Shown one piece after another: positions 18,461 through 27,068 of a stretch of DNA of 64,000 bases. The position numbers and the translations under genes are program-made. The stretch is from Streptomyces asoensis. GTDB lineage: Bacteria > Actinomycetota > Actinomycetes > Streptomycetales > Streptomycetaceae. How positions within the stretch are numbered: position 1 is the stretch's first letter; each line of letters opens with the position of its first letter. Location: assembly GCF_016860545.1 (NCBI RefSeq), contig NZ_BNEB01000001.1, positions 310,001-374,000 on the forward strand, in the 5' to 3' direction. The notes beneath the pieces were generated by a model, which was not told the DNA's origin, did no database searches, and was given only the letters and a program-made list of their open reading frames with translations.

Positions 18461-18730
18461 ATGGCCAGGCCATGGGAAGCGGATCCGCACACAGGTTTCA
18501 AACAGCGTCTGGGAAAATCGCCCCAGGAACTCGGAATCACGACCGGAACTCCGGACTGCCCGGACATCTGGGAACTGGCCAACGGTGACATCGCCGTCAT
18601 AGGCCGGGACCTCACCCGGTCACTGGGCACGAACCTGCCCGCCGGAGTCTCGATCGGGTCCGACGAGTGCCTCGTCGTCATCCCCAGGAACATGCTCATC
18701 GCGGCGAAGCCGGACATCCCCAGTGTTTGA
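18461..18730 (+). CDS. hypothetical protein coupled to a DUF6879 gene
   Basis: 89 residues, ATG with GAGGGGGCGAC upstream. No family assignment. The sequence has a compact look, with WELANGDIAVIGRDLTRSL in the centre and no signal peptide or membrane segment. It overlaps the next start by 8 nt, so the two are probably co-translated. Small proteins of this type are commonly found in front of DUF6879 genes in streptomycetes; that is recollection of context rather than function. Confidence 0.7.
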   Translation: MARPWEADPHTGFKQRLGKSPQELGITTGTPDCPDIWELANGDIAVIGRDLTRSLGTNLPAGVSIGSDECLVVIPRNMLIAAKPDIPSV

Positions 18731-19361
18731 CTCCTTCCCCCACGGCCTCTCCGAACGCCTGGACCGCCCCGCCTACCACGCGGACCTGGGGCGGGTCTAC
18801 ACCAGCGGGATCGGCTTCCTCAACAAGCTGGAGCGCGGCCAGCACTTCCAGGAGCGCGGCTTCCCGAGCTGGGAGGCATTCGCCGACGGCGACTGGGAGA
18901 CGGCGCTGTCCCTGGCCGAGGAGCGGCGCGAGGACTACGCCCAGGAACTCCGCCGGGCGGCGCGAGCGGGCGTGCGGCACCGCCGCCTCCGCATCGTGGA
19001 ATTCCCGATCACGCCCTACGTGCAATGGGAGTTGTTCGTCCTGCGCGCACGGGTGGACGTGGGCGACGAGATCAGGATTCTCGACGCCGACGATATTTCG
19101 AACATCGAGCGGAGTCGCCCGGTACCGGAAGCAGTGATTCTCGGCGATGTGGTCATGTACGAGGTCATTTACGACGAGGACGGAAATGCGGCCGGGGCCA
19201 AGAAGTACACCGACCGCTCACTGATCCGGGAAACGAACGCCGGGTTCGATGCGCTCTATGAGCGGGGTGAGGGGTTCCACTCTTTCTTCGACCGCGAGAT
19301 CGCCCCTCTGGCCCCGCCCCGGATGTCCGGAACTCCGACGGGCCTTCGGGGCGCGCGGTAA
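18723..19361 (+). CDS. DUF6879 family protein
   Basis: 212 residues from a GTG inside the previous gene's end. The YHADLGRVYTSG start, the central RIVEFPITPYVQWELF segment and the final MYEVIYDEDGN/FDALYERGEGF region match the DUF6879 pattern seen in streptomycetes, where it often travels with DUF397 and XRE regulators. The function is unknown. The WELF and ILDADDI stretch looks like a nucleotide- or protein-binding alpha/beta fold, but no catalytic motif stands out. It converges on the EcsC-like gene with only 6 nt between stops. Base composition around 19070-19200 is a little less GC-rich than the surroundings. Confidence 0.75.
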   Translation: MFDSFPHGLSERLDRPAYHADLGRVYTSGIGFLNKLERGQHFQERGFPSWEAFADGDWETALSLAEERREDYAQELRRAARAGVRHRRLRIVEFPITPYVQWELFVLRARVDVGDEIRILDADDISNIERSRPVPEAVILGDVVMYEVIYDEDGNAAGAKKYTDRSLIRETNAGFDALYERGEGFHSFFDREIAPLAPPRMSGTPTGLRGAR

Positions 19362-19367
19362 CCGGAG

Positions 19368-20249
19368 TCAGGACCGAGGTTCCTCCCGCTTGACCACCGC
19401 GGTGGCCGCACCGTGGTCGTCGGCGTGCGCCATGGCGGCGAAAGCCTCGCCGTCCTCCACGACTTCGCCGTCGACGATGTCGTCGTCGTCCGTCACTCGG
19501 TACGACGGCTCCGCCAGCGGGAGGCCGGCGAGGTGCCTCTTCAGCCTCTTGGCCATCGGGAGGTAGGTCGCGAACGTGAGGCCGCCGGAAACGGCGGCCC
19601 CGACCAGGGGGATGGCCTTCGAGACGGTCTTCGCGAACGACTGCTTCGTCATCTGGACGCCGAGGTACGCCGCGATCTTTTTCACCATCGGGTAGACGAC
19701 ACCCTGGGTGAGCGCCTTCTGCGGCAGCTTCTTGGCGACCTCCTTCGACATCATCCCGGCGACCTTCCCCACGGCCGCGTTCGCCGACTGGGTACCGAAC
19801 ATCACGCCGAAGAACAGCGTGAGCACCCCCATGGTGGCGTCGTCGACGTCCTCGCCCTCGTCGGAGAACAGGTCGGGCCAGCTGTAGAGGTAGGCGAGCT
19901 TCTGCGCGATACGCAGCATGTGGCCGACGTACTGCGCCAGGTCGGCAGGCACGGTGGCGGGCAGGGCGAGGATGCCGGGTATCCCGGCGGCGGCGGAAAG
20001 CGCGCTGACCTTGCCGGTCTCGAAGCGGATGGAGTCGTTGGCCAGCTTGTCGAGAATCTCGGCGCTGATGCCCGCGGCGGCGGGAGTCTCCTCCGTCGCC
20101 CTCCGGATGTCCTCCTCGGAGCAGTGGCGGGCCAGCGCACTTCGGAGGTACGCCTCCCTGTGGATCCGCACGCCCGGAAGCTTCGCCGCCGCCCGCAGCA
20201 CCGTGAAGAAACGCGATTCGGGGTTCTCGACCTCTTTACCCTGCTTCAT
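19368..20249 (-). CDS. EcsC-like protein
   Basis: 293 residues. The C-terminal two-thirds carry the signature of EcsC-family proteins: paired amphipathic or hydrophobic helices, with VYPMVKKIAAYLGVQMTKQ followed by FAKTVSKAIPLVGAAVSGGL, a Pro-hinged Gly/Ala helix. The first 100 residues (a Cys/Glu-rich helical part) are specific to this protein. A short acidic tail (DDDDIVDGEVVEDGEAF) follows. EcsC proteins are thought to sit at or in the membrane, but their job is unknown. The gene stands alone on its strand, between the DUF6879 gene and the DUF397/XRE pair. Confidence 0.65.
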   Translation of the reverse strand: MKQGKEVENPESRFFTVLRAAAKLPGVRIHREAYLRSALARHCSEEDIRRATEETPAAAGISAEILDKLANDSIRFETGKVSALSAAAGIPGILALPATVPADLAQYVGHMLRIAQKLAYLYSWPDLFSDEGEDVDDATMGVLTLFFGVMFGTQSANAAVGKVAGMMSKEVAKKLPQKALTQGVVYPMVKKIAAYLGVQMTKQSFAKTVSKAIPLVGAAVSGGLTFATYLPMAKRLKRHLAGLPLAEPSYRVTDDDDIVDGEVVEDGEAFAAMAHADDHGAATAVVKREEPRS

Positions 20250-20339
20250 GGCAGGAACCTACAATAGGTTCACGCTTCAAGGACCGCGCCGAACCAACTC
20301 GGTCGAGGCCTCGCCGCACGCGTGGCGGGACCCCGCCTG

Positions 20340-20543
20340 TCAGTGGGCCGCGAACTCGACGAACGCGGTCCAGGCCGTGGGACGTACGGCGAGTGCGGCG
20401 CGGGTCGTGTCCTTCGAGTCCCGGACGTGAACCCTGCCGGGACAGGCGGCGACCTCAACGCATTCGCCGCCCTCCTCACTGCTGTAGCTGCTCTTGCGCC
20501 AGGCCAACTGGTCTATATGCGGCAGACGTTCGTGCGCGTTCAT
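20340..20543 (-). CDS. DUF397 protein
   Basis: 67 residues with the family hallmarks [28 protein letters not shown] and a final WTAFVEFA. The ATG overlaps the stop of the XRE regulator by 4 nt, the standard arrangement in streptomycetes. DUF397 proteins act as small partners, probably antagonists, of the adjacent XRE/DUF5753 regulator, as in the BldB and WhiJ-like groups. Confidence 0.92.
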   Translation of the reverse strand: MNAHERLPHIDQLAWRKSSYSSEEGGECVEVAACPGRVHVRDSKDTTRAALAVRPTAWTAFVEFAAH

Positions 20544-21370
20544 GGCTCTCCCAGCAACTTCTCTATGTACGCCAATGATTCACGAGGCGTCAGGGCCTGC
20601 GCCCGGATGATCCCGTACTTGGCCTCAAGCGCACGGACGCGGTCCCGGTCCGTCTGCAAGCGGCTCACGTTCTGTACCTCGGCGTACGCGATCCTCTGCC
20701 CTGCCTTCGTTTCGATCAAGGTGAAGGGACCGGCCATACCCGCGTTCTCCTCACGATCGAGCGGCATCACCTGGATCTCGACGTTCCGTCGCTGTCCCAT
20801 CAGGAGAATGTGCTCAAGCTGGCCACGCAGGACGCCCCTGCCTCCGATGGGACGCCTCAACACTGCCTCATCCATGACGAAGCTGACGAGCGGCGCATCA
20901 CGGCCGGACAAGATCTCCTGCCGAGCCAGGCGGGCGCCCACTCGCTGTTCGATCAGGTCGTCGTCCATCGGCGGCCGCATCATCATGAAGATGGCCCGTG
21001 CGTACTCCTCCGTCTGCAAGAGCCCCGGCACCGCCTGGTTCGCATACACATGGAGTTCGACCGCCTCCGCCTCCAACCGTGCCGCGTCCCGGAAGAACGC
21101 CGGGTACTGGGCCCGAGCCACCTCCTCCTTGCTCGCGCTCAACACGCCGCCCCCATCCAGCACTTCATCGGCCTGGTCGATGAACTTCGGCGGCGGGATG
21201 CGTCTCCCCTGCTCGAACGACGCGATCGTCGAGGCGGAGTACCCGGTCAGCGACCCGAGCCTCGCGCGATCCATCCCCGCGCGGTCCCGGAACAGCTTCA
21301 ACTGCCGGCCGAACACGCACAGCATGCCCGTCCCGACCTCGTACTCCGGCTGCTGACCCTCGTCGTCCAC
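20540..21370 (-). CDS. XRE-family regulator with DUF5753 domain
   Basis: 276 residues from the GTG at 21370, which has GAGAGGAG 8 nt upstream; the longer frame to 21454 lacks this support. Residues about 15-70 form an XRE helix-turn-helix ([19 protein letters not shown], then [13 protein letters not shown]). The rest is DUF5753, with [31 protein letters not shown] and the late [14 protein letters not shown] segment. Such WhiJ-like regulators work with the DUF397 protein encoded next and often with an adjacent ATP-binding protein, here divergent. They typically tune development or antibiotic production. The divergent spacer (21371-21531) presumably holds the operator. Confidence 0.9.
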   Translation of the reverse strand: MDDEGQQPEYEVGTGMLCVFGRQLKLFRDRAGMDRARLGSLTGYSASTIASFEQGRRIPPPKFIDQADEVLDGGGVLSASKEEVARAQYPAFFRDAARLEAEAVELHVYANQAVPGLLQTEEYARAIFMMMRPPMDDDLIEQRVGARLARQEILSGRDAPLVSFVMDEAVLRRPIGGRGVLRGQLEHILLMGQRRNVEIQVMPLDREENAGMAGPFTLIETKAGQRIAYAEVQNVSRLQTDRDRVRALEAKYGIIRAQALTPRESLAYIEKLLGEP

Positions 21371-21531
21371 GCCGCAGCTCCTCTCGCACGACCACCCGGT
21401 CCGCCAACTCGGGCCCGGGCAACCGGTCACGCCCCACAGCGGGTACAAGCGCACCGCCGGCGCGTACAGCCCGTGCCCGTCGGTGCGTCACCCCTGGTCG
21501 ACGCTACGCAGAGTCCCCGACCGTTGACCCC

Positions 21532-22122
21532 ATGAAGTCAGCAAGTCCCTCGAACGGGCACATGCCACAGCCCCTCGCACCCGAACGCGAGTTCACCATG
21601 TGCTTCACCTCGACCCCGCGCGGTGCCCGCCTCGCCCGCCGGCTCGTCTCGCACCGCGTGAACGACTGGGGCCACCCCTATGCGACCCCGGTCAACGAGA
21701 CGCTCACCCTCATCGCGGCCGAACTCACCGCCAACGCCGTACGCCACGGCCACGTACCCGGCCGGGACTTCCACCTCCGCCTCACCCTGGCCGAGGGCGT
21801 CGCCCGCATCGAAGTGACCGACTCCCGCGCCGAGAAGCGACCTCCGGCAGACCCCGCGGCGACCGACCCGCTGTCCGAGTCCGGCCGGGGCCTGCTCCTC
21901 GTCACCGCGCTCGCGGACGACTGGGGTGCGACCCCGCGCCGGGCAGCCCCGGGCAAGACCGTGTGGGCGCAACTGCGCGTGCGGCAACAGTGCCACCCGC
22001 GCACGCACCGGGAGGCCCCGAAACCGACGGACGTCGAACTACTCCTCGCTACGGCTTCACTGCTGCGCGACGACCTCGGATCACGGCCGCAGGACACCAG
22101 GCACGAAGGTCATCGTCGGTGA
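21532..22122 (+). CDS. ATP-binding protein, anti-sigma-factor (RsbW-like) fold
   Basis: 196 residues. The GHKL ATPase boxes are visible: N-box ELTANAVRHG, G1 VEVTDSRA-like (IEVTDSRAEKRPP) and G2 SGRGLLLVTALADDWG. This is the HATPase_c_2 type found in anti-sigma factors and orphan streptomycete ATP-binding proteins. It is divergent from the XRE/DUF397 pair, a common trio. The start is uncertain: the ATG at 21532 has no Shine-Dalgarno and may be leaderless, while an ATG at 21562 is also in frame. It likely binds a regulator rather than acting as a histidine kinase, since no phospho-acceptor domain is present. Confidence 0.85.
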   Translation: MKSASPSNGHMPQPLAPEREFTMCFTSTPRGARLARRLVSHRVNDWGHPYATPVNETLTLIAAELTANAVRHGHVPGRDFHLRLTLAEGVARIEVTDSRAEKRPPADPAATDPLSESGRGLLLVTALADDWGATPRRAAPGKTVWAQLRVRQQCHPRTHREAPKPTDVELLLATASLLRDDLGSRPQDTRHEGHRR

Positions 22123-22421
22123 GTCCGTGCTCGCCCTAGCCTACGGGCGGAAAAATGCGCAGCCTCCACACAGCAAAGTCCATACGGAGTGCCGGGCCCG
22201 CGCCACCACGACATCCAAAATTGATCTCTCTCAACCGGTGTGTGCACTAACGTGGTTACCCGCTGCGCACCTTCCCGGAGGGTACGTCGGCGGTGTTCCA
22301 GGTGCCGGTCCACGGCGCTGAGCGACGAGTGGTCTCCACCGCGTCCTGCACGCGGTGTGACTGCGGATGCCCGGTAGGGCGATCCCTGCCATTCCCAGCT
22401 CACGCTCAGGAGTGGAAACCC
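22123..22421 (+). other. intergenic stretch without a gene
   Basis: 299 nt between the ATP-binding protein and a small membrane protein. No convincing ORF with a ribosome site is present until AGGAG at 22409. The sequence TTGATC at 22221 could be a -35 element, but the best -10 candidate (TAACGT at 22248) is 21 nt away, too far to claim. Confidence 0.4.
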
Positions 22422-22550
22422 ATGAACCCCGTTGAGTACAAGCTTGCACGTCGTGACCGGCTTCGTCTGATTCTGGTCGACGTCACGGTGGGAGTCGTCA
22501 TCAACCTGTTGGTGGCGGCCCTGACCGCGGCAGCACGCCTGGTCTTCTGA
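22422..22550 (+). CDS. 42-residue single-pass membrane protein
   Basis: An ATG with AGGAG 9 nt upstream opens a 42-residue reading frame. The first 15 residues are basic (NPVEYKLARRDRLRL), then residues 16-42 form one hydrophobic helix (ILVDVTVGVVINLLVAALTA). A hairpin terminator follows 10 nt after the stop. Similar mini-proteins beginning MNPVEY occur in streptomycetes (I think DUF6408-like, not verified). The positive-inside rule places the N-terminus in the cytoplasm. Function unknown. Confidence 0.65.
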   Translation: MNPVEYKLARRDRLRLILVDVTVGVVINLLVAALTAAARLVF

Positions 22551-22560
22551 CCGGCGAGGT

Positions 22561-22582
22561 GGCGGGCCCGGGAGAGCCCGCC
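22561..22582. terminator. hairpin terminator
   Basis: Perfect 7-bp inverted repeat GGCGGGC / GCCCGCC with an 8-nt loop, 10 nt after the small membrane protein and 22 nt before the end of the converging helicase gene, so it can serve both strands. Confidence 0.6.
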
Positions 22583-22604
22583 GCCCCACATATCGGCGCC
22601 CGGG

Positions 22605-24728
22605 TCAGAAAAGGCGCATCTCTCCGGGCGGGGTGTCCTTCATCTGGCGATTCCTGCGACGGCGGCGTCCTCGGGCGGGACGGGGCAGATGCGGTTGCCG
22701 CGCCTGCTCCGGAAGGTTCTCCCAGGTGGGTCGCAGACCGTGGATCGCGACATCGCCGACGAGACCCTTCAGGTAGGCCCGGGTCTCCTCGTCCGTGGAG
22801 TAGAGCACGGTCGCCCGGCTCGCCCTGGTCATCAGCACGTGGTACGCGTGCCGGACAAGGCGCGCGAACTCACCGTCGTCCACGCTCTTCGGCTTCACCT
22901 TGGGATCGAACGATCCGGGAACGGCGACCCGCTTGACGCCCGTCTCCTTGTCCACCCGGTCCTTGCCCCGGCGGAACACCCAGCGGTCGCCCCGGCGCAC
23001 CATGTCCTCGCCCATGATCACGCCGCACCAGTCCCACTCCAGGCCCTGCGCGGTGTACACGCAGCCGATCTGGCCAAGGCCGTTCTCGTGCACGGACCAG
23101 ATCTTGGACGGCGGGACGGTCCTGTCCTCGCAGAAGGATTCGCTGTCCGCATTCCACGGCCGGTGCCAGTCGCCGATCCGGACGTCGGGTTCGAGCCGCT
23201 TCTCCTTGCCCAGGGGTTTCGTCCAGGGCCAGCAGTATCCGGCGACCATGCGCGCGGAGGCTCCCGCCCCGGCCTCGGAACGGATGATCCGCTCGAGTTC
23301 CTCGGGACTGTCCACGACCTCGACGTGCATCAGCCCGTCCGGGGTCCACGGCTCCGGCTCCGCGCCCGACACCCCGAGCGCACCCCGCACCCAGCGGATG
23401 TAGGCCTCGCTGCCGCCGCACCGGAACTGCTCCCTCAGGCGGTAACGGACCAGCTGGGCCTCGTAGCGTCGTGCCGCATCCTCCACCAGACCGACGGTGC
23501 CGACCTCCTGCGGACGTACGGACTGGCCTTCGTCGAGGAAGAACACCGTCAGGCGGGAGGCGTCGAGGAGTTCGTCCACCTGCGGTTTCGTGCCCCAGTC
23601 CTCGGGCTTCCAGAAACGGTTGGTGGAGCGGTCACGCAGACGGTGCGCCTCGTCGCAGATGAGTACGTCCAGGGGCGGGTCGGGTGGCGTGACGAAGTTA
23701 CTGAAATAGGTGAAGGTCTCCTTGAACTCGCGGTCGCCGTAGCCGACGTGTTCCTGGAGGGCGCCGTTGAACGCTCTGCTGCCGCTCGCGTACTTCACCG
23801 TTCGGCCGTCGGCCTCCAGTTCTGCCTTGAGCTGGAGGCCGATGGCGCTCTTGCCCGTGCCAGCGCCGCCGGTGACCAGGAACACGACCCGTCGCTCGTC
23901 GGGGAGGAGTGCGGGCTGCGCCGGATCGGGAAGAACCTTGGCAGCCGTGTCGAGGATCTGGTCCGCGACCTTCTTCTGGCGGCCGCGCAGGGTGAAGACG
24001 GTGTCCTCACCGCTGGAACGGATCATGGCGTCGAGCAGTGGTGTGTTGCGCAGTCCCATACCCCGTAACAGGATCTCGGCCGCCGAGTCGGCTCCGTCGG
24101 CGGCGAAGCTGCTCTGCAAGTCCGACAGCAGCTGGGCGCGACGGTCGCCGGTGTAGACGCGGGCGTAGGAACCGGTCGGCGCGTCCACACCGACCAGCGG
24201 GAGGACCGAAGCGTCGGTGGCGTTGTGCAGGTAGGCGAAGCCTCCGCACTCGAAGTCCAGCCCGTGCAGCGGCCCTCTGACGCTCGTGAACGCCTCGTAG
24301 TATTCGCGCAGTTGCAGCGCGGGGTGCTTCTTGTGCCCCATTCCAGGGACATGCACCAGGTCCGCGGTGGCCCGTTCCACGCGGGTCACCGTCGACCATC
24401 GCTTCAGCTCGACGAGCTGGACGGACAGCCCGTTCTCCTCGGGATGGTGGCCGACGAGGACGACGTCGATGAGCCGCGGGTCCCCGGTGCGTTCCGTCTC
24501 GTCGAGCGTGGCCGCACACTCGACGACCATCTCGACGTTCCCGCGGTCGGCGGCGACCAGATCCTCGGCGAGATGCACCAGGCTCTCCGCCCAGGCGGAA
24601 CGTTCGCTCAACGAAGCGTCCGTGCGCAGGAAGTGCTTCCACCTCGCGGCGAGATGGGGCACCATCCGGCGTCTCGAGTTCAGGTTCAGCAGATCCCGCG
24701 CTGCCAGTTTCAGCAGGAGCATGGACAC
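22605..24728 (-). CDS. PD-(D/E)XK nuclease-like / DUF2075 helicase protein A
   Basis: 707 residues; GTG at 24728 has GGGGGA 6 nt upstream (an ATG two codons later is possible). The N-terminal part has the PD-(D/E)XK layout: Asp 88 in LIDVVLVG and E107-x-K109 in LVELKRW. An SF1-type DUF2075 helicase follows, with Walker A GGAGTGKS at 287-294 and Walker B DVLICDEAHRLRD; the late IGCVYTAQGLEWDWCGVI and VLMTRASRATVLYST are the C-terminal helicase motifs. DUF2075 is related to the Schlafen helicase. The tail is basic (GRRRRRNRQ). It is a paralogue of the gene at 24897. A nucleic-acid-targeting defence role is likely but inferred. Confidence 0.8.
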   Translation of the reverse strand: MSMLLLKLAARDLLNLNSRRRMVPHLAARWKHFLRTDASLSERSAWAESLVHLAEDLVAADRGNVEMVVECAATLDETERTGDPRLIDVVLVGHHPEENGLSVQLVELKRWSTVTRVERATADLVHVPGMGHKKHPALQLREYYEAFTSVRGPLHGLDFECGGFAYLHNATDASVLPLVGVDAPTGSYARVYTGDRRAQLLSDLQSSFAADGADSAAEILLRGMGLRNTPLLDAMIRSSGEDTVFTLRGRQKKVADQILDTAAKVLPDPAQPALLPDERRVVFLVTGGAGTGKSAIGLQLKAELEADGRTVKYASGSRAFNGALQEHVGYGDREFKETFTYFSNFVTPPDPPLDVLICDEAHRLRDRSTNRFWKPEDWGTKPQVDELLDASRLTVFFLDEGQSVRPQEVGTVGLVEDAARRYEAQLVRYRLREQFRCGGSEAYIRWVRGALGVSGAEPEPWTPDGLMHVEVVDSPEELERIIRSEAGAGASARMVAGYCWPWTKPLGKEKRLEPDVRIGDWHRPWNADSESFCEDRTVPPSKIWSVHENGLGQIGCVYTAQGLEWDWCGVIMGEDMVRRGDRWVFRRGKDRVDKETGVKRVAVPGSFDPKVKPKSVDDGEFARLVRHAYHVLMTRASRATVLYSTDEETRAYLKGLVGDVAIHGLRPTWENLPEQARQPHLPRPARGRRRRRNRQMKDTPPGEMRLF

Positions 24729-24732
24729 GAGG

Positions 24733-24806
24733 GGTCCCCCAGGGCACGAGTGACTCGTGCGGGTGGGGGCGTGTCCGGTGGGGAAGCCCGTCGGGCCGCA
24801 ATGACG
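24733..24806 (-). repeat. conserved leader block upstream of helicase A
   Basis: This stretch directly precedes the helicase A start and recurs in front of helicase B at 26809-26903. Identical runs are 27 nt (24750-24776) and 19 nt (24782-24800). It contains a perfect 7-bp inverted repeat, CACGAGT-G-ACTCGTG (24745-24759), next to the ribosome site. It could be an operator, an RNA leader controlling translation, or a dispersed intergenic repeat. Confidence 0.75.
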
Positions 24807-24896
24807 TCTGGGATCTTAGGAAGTGACGTCCCGACCTGACGTACAGGACGCGGCAGTCGGCTGGAAGCACGGGGATCATGGCCGGATATCGCGTGA

Positions 24897-26804
24897 TCAC
24901 TGCCGCAGCAATGGCTCCTCGTTCGTGACGGGACGCGGCTCGGGACGGCCGGCCAGTTGCCGGAGCTTCTCCCGGGTCTCGGGATCGGTCGAGTAGACGA
25001 TCGTGCCGACCATGCCTCGGGTCAGCAGCACCTTGTACGTGTTCCGGATCAGACGGTCCACGTCGGTGTCCGATACCGACTTCTTGAAGACCGGGTCCTT
25101 GGATGCGGTACGGTCCGTGATCCAGCGGTCACCCCGCCAGACCATGTCCGGTCCGATGATGACGCCGGACCAGTCGTACTCGAAGCCCTGCGCGGTGTAG
25201 ACGCAGCCGATCTGCCCGAACCCCGCGGGGTCGGTGGCCCACAGCGCGGACGGGGGCGCTCCGGAGACCGACCGGTCCCCGCGCAGGTTCCACGGCCGGG
25301 CCCATCCCCCGATGACGACGTCGGGGGCCAGTGGGTCTCCGGGTTTCGGCTCGGGCGACCACCGCCAGCAGTAGCCGGCGGACATCCGGGCGCCGTACTT
25401 CTCGGCACGACGGGCATCGAGGAAGGCCTCAAGTTCTTCAGGGCTGTCGGCCACCAGCAACCGCATGCGATCGTCGGGCTCCCACACGACCGCCCCGCCA
25501 GGCTCCAGGCCGAGCAGCCGGACAACCCAGCGCAGGTAGGCGTCACTGCCTCCGCAACGGAACTGGCTTTCCAGGGGGACGACATGGCAGGCGATCCCCC
25601 GCCGGGCCGCAGCCTCACGGATTTCACCCTCGGTGCCCATCTCACCGGGACGTACCACCTGGTGCTCGTCGAGGAAGAAGACCGGTACGTGGGCGACGTC
25701 GATGAGTTCGTCGATCTGGGCCCTGCCGGTTCGCAGGGCCGCGCGGGTGTAACGGTTGGCGGAGGTCTCCCGGATGCGGTGCGCCTCGTCACAGATCAGA
25801 GCGTCGAGACTGTTCTTCTCGGTGGTCATGAAGCTGTTGAAGTACTTGAAGAGGTCCTGGACTTCGCGTTTACGGGAGCCCGCCACCTTGCGCATCGTCT
25901 TGGTGAACGACTGCGAGCCGGTCGCGTGAACCGCGGTCACGCCCCTCCGGTACAACTCGCCGAGCAGCTGAAGCGCGATCACGCTCTTCCCGGTACCGGG
26001 GCCGCCGGTGACGATGACGACTTCCTTGTGATCGGCACGCTTCGCCCTCTCCACCGCGTTGAGCACCATGCGGTAGGCGACCTGCTGCTCGTCGAGGAGG
26101 ACGAACTGCTGTCGCTCCCGCACTTCCTGGGCCGCCACCGACATCAGTTGCTTCGACGGCACGGTGGCGCCCGCGAGCAGTTCGTCGGCCGCGCCGGCAC
26201 CGGGGTGCTTGTCGCTCAGCCTGGTACGCAGGTGCTCCAGGAACGCACCGCGACGATCGCCGGTGAAGAGCAGTCCCCGAGCGTCGCGCTCGATCTCCCG
26301 TAGTCCCGCCACCCCGGACTCGGTCGCGTTGTGCAGAAAGGCGACCCCCTGGATCCGCTCATCGTGCTCGGCCAGCGCCCCGTTGAAGTCGACCAGGTAG
26401 TCGCGGTATCGCCGCACCTGCTCGATCGGATTGAGCACGGGGTGCGCGTAGGCGTCGACATGGCACAGAGTGGGGTCGTCTTCGTGCGGCAGAGCCTGGC
26501 TCCACTGCTTCAGCTCCACCACGACGTACGACGGCTCCCCGGTGACCGGGTGCACTCCGGCGAGGACAACGTCGGCCCGCTTGCTGTTCAGTGGGAGCGC
26601 GTACTCCAGCATGACCTCCACGTCGCCCAGGCCGGCGTCGTTGAGCGCGGCTGCCAGGACCGGAATGCTGCGCTCCCAGGAGCGCGTCTCCGAGTCGCCG
26701 GGCCGGTAGCCGTGCATGTGGACGAACTGGTCGATGAGGTGCAGGAACAGTGAACCGTCGAGTGCCATGACGGCGACCGTTTTCGCGGACGCGCGGAACA
26801 GCAA
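24897..26804 (-). CDS. PD-(D/E)XK nuclease-like / DUF2075 helicase protein B
   Basis: 635 residues from a TTG at 26804, chosen because it sits behind the same GGGGGA ribosome site that precedes the helicase A start; a longer ATG frame from 26867 would translate the conserved leader block. From the TTG, the nuclease motif is Asp 78 (ADVVLAG) and E97-x-K99 (VVELKQW). The helicase has Walker A GGPGTGKS and Walker B DALICDEAHRIRE, and ends with IGCVYTAQGFEYDWSGVI and VLLTRGMVGTIVYST. It is co-directional with protein A, 168 nt apart. The N-terminal halves differ more than the helicases, as expected if they recognise different targets. No second enzyme or toxin gene lies nearby. Confidence 0.8.
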   Translation of the reverse strand: MLFRASAKTVAVMALDGSLFLHLIDQFVHMHGYRPGDSETRSWERSIPVLAAALNDAGLGDVEVMLEYALPLNSKRADVVLAGVHPVTGEPSYVVVELKQWSQALPHEDDPTLCHVDAYAHPVLNPIEQVRRYRDYLVDFNGALAEHDERIQGVAFLHNATESGVAGLREIERDARGLLFTGDRRGAFLEHLRTRLSDKHPGAGAADELLAGATVPSKQLMSVAAQEVRERQQFVLLDEQQVAYRMVLNAVERAKRADHKEVVIVTGGPGTGKSVIALQLLGELYRRGVTAVHATGSQSFTKTMRKVAGSRKREVQDLFKYFNSFMTTEKNSLDALICDEAHRIRETSANRYTRAALRTGRAQIDELIDVAHVPVFFLDEHQVVRPGEMGTEGEIREAAARRGIACHVVPLESQFRCGGSDAYLRWVVRLLGLEPGGAVVWEPDDRMRLLVADSPEELEAFLDARRAEKYGARMSAGYCWRWSPEPKPGDPLAPDVVIGGWARPWNLRGDRSVSGAPPSALWATDPAGFGQIGCVYTAQGFEYDWSGVIIGPDMVWRGDRWITDRTASKDPVFKKSVSDTDVDRLIRNTYKVLLTRGMVGTIVYSTDPETREKLRQLAGRPEPRPVTNEEPLLRQ

Positions 26805-26808
26805 GGAC

Positions 26809-26903
26809 TTCCCCCAGGCAGCACGAAGTGACTCGTGCGGGTGGGGGCGTGTCCTTCGAGACTCCACCGCAGTGGAGCGGAAGCCCGTCGGGCCGCATTG
26901 ACG
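26809..26903 (-). repeat. conserved leader block upstream of helicase B
   Basis: Second copy of the block at 24733. Identical runs are 26828-26854 (27 nt) and 26879-26897 (19 nt). Between them this copy has about 24 nt where copy A has 5, and that insert makes its own hairpin, CTCCAC-CGCA-GTGGAG. The palindrome is imperfect here (CACGAAGTGACTCGTG). Confidence 0.75.
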
Positions 26904-27068
26904 ATGTGCCTGAGGGTACCTGGCGGTACTGCCAGTCGTTCCGGTGATCGCGATGGCAGCAGTCGGTGTGCTGCTGAATCGTCACGTGGCACGACCGGAC
27001 ACGGCCGGTTCCTGGAGACCCTGAAAGGGCGCATCCGCATGCCCGATAGGACACCGCGGTGAGAGCGG

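Noticed and set aside
22605..26903. transposon or integrative element carrying the helicases
   Set aside because: The two leader blocks look like direct repeats, but no transposase, integrase or attachment site is visible and the blocks sit at gene starts.
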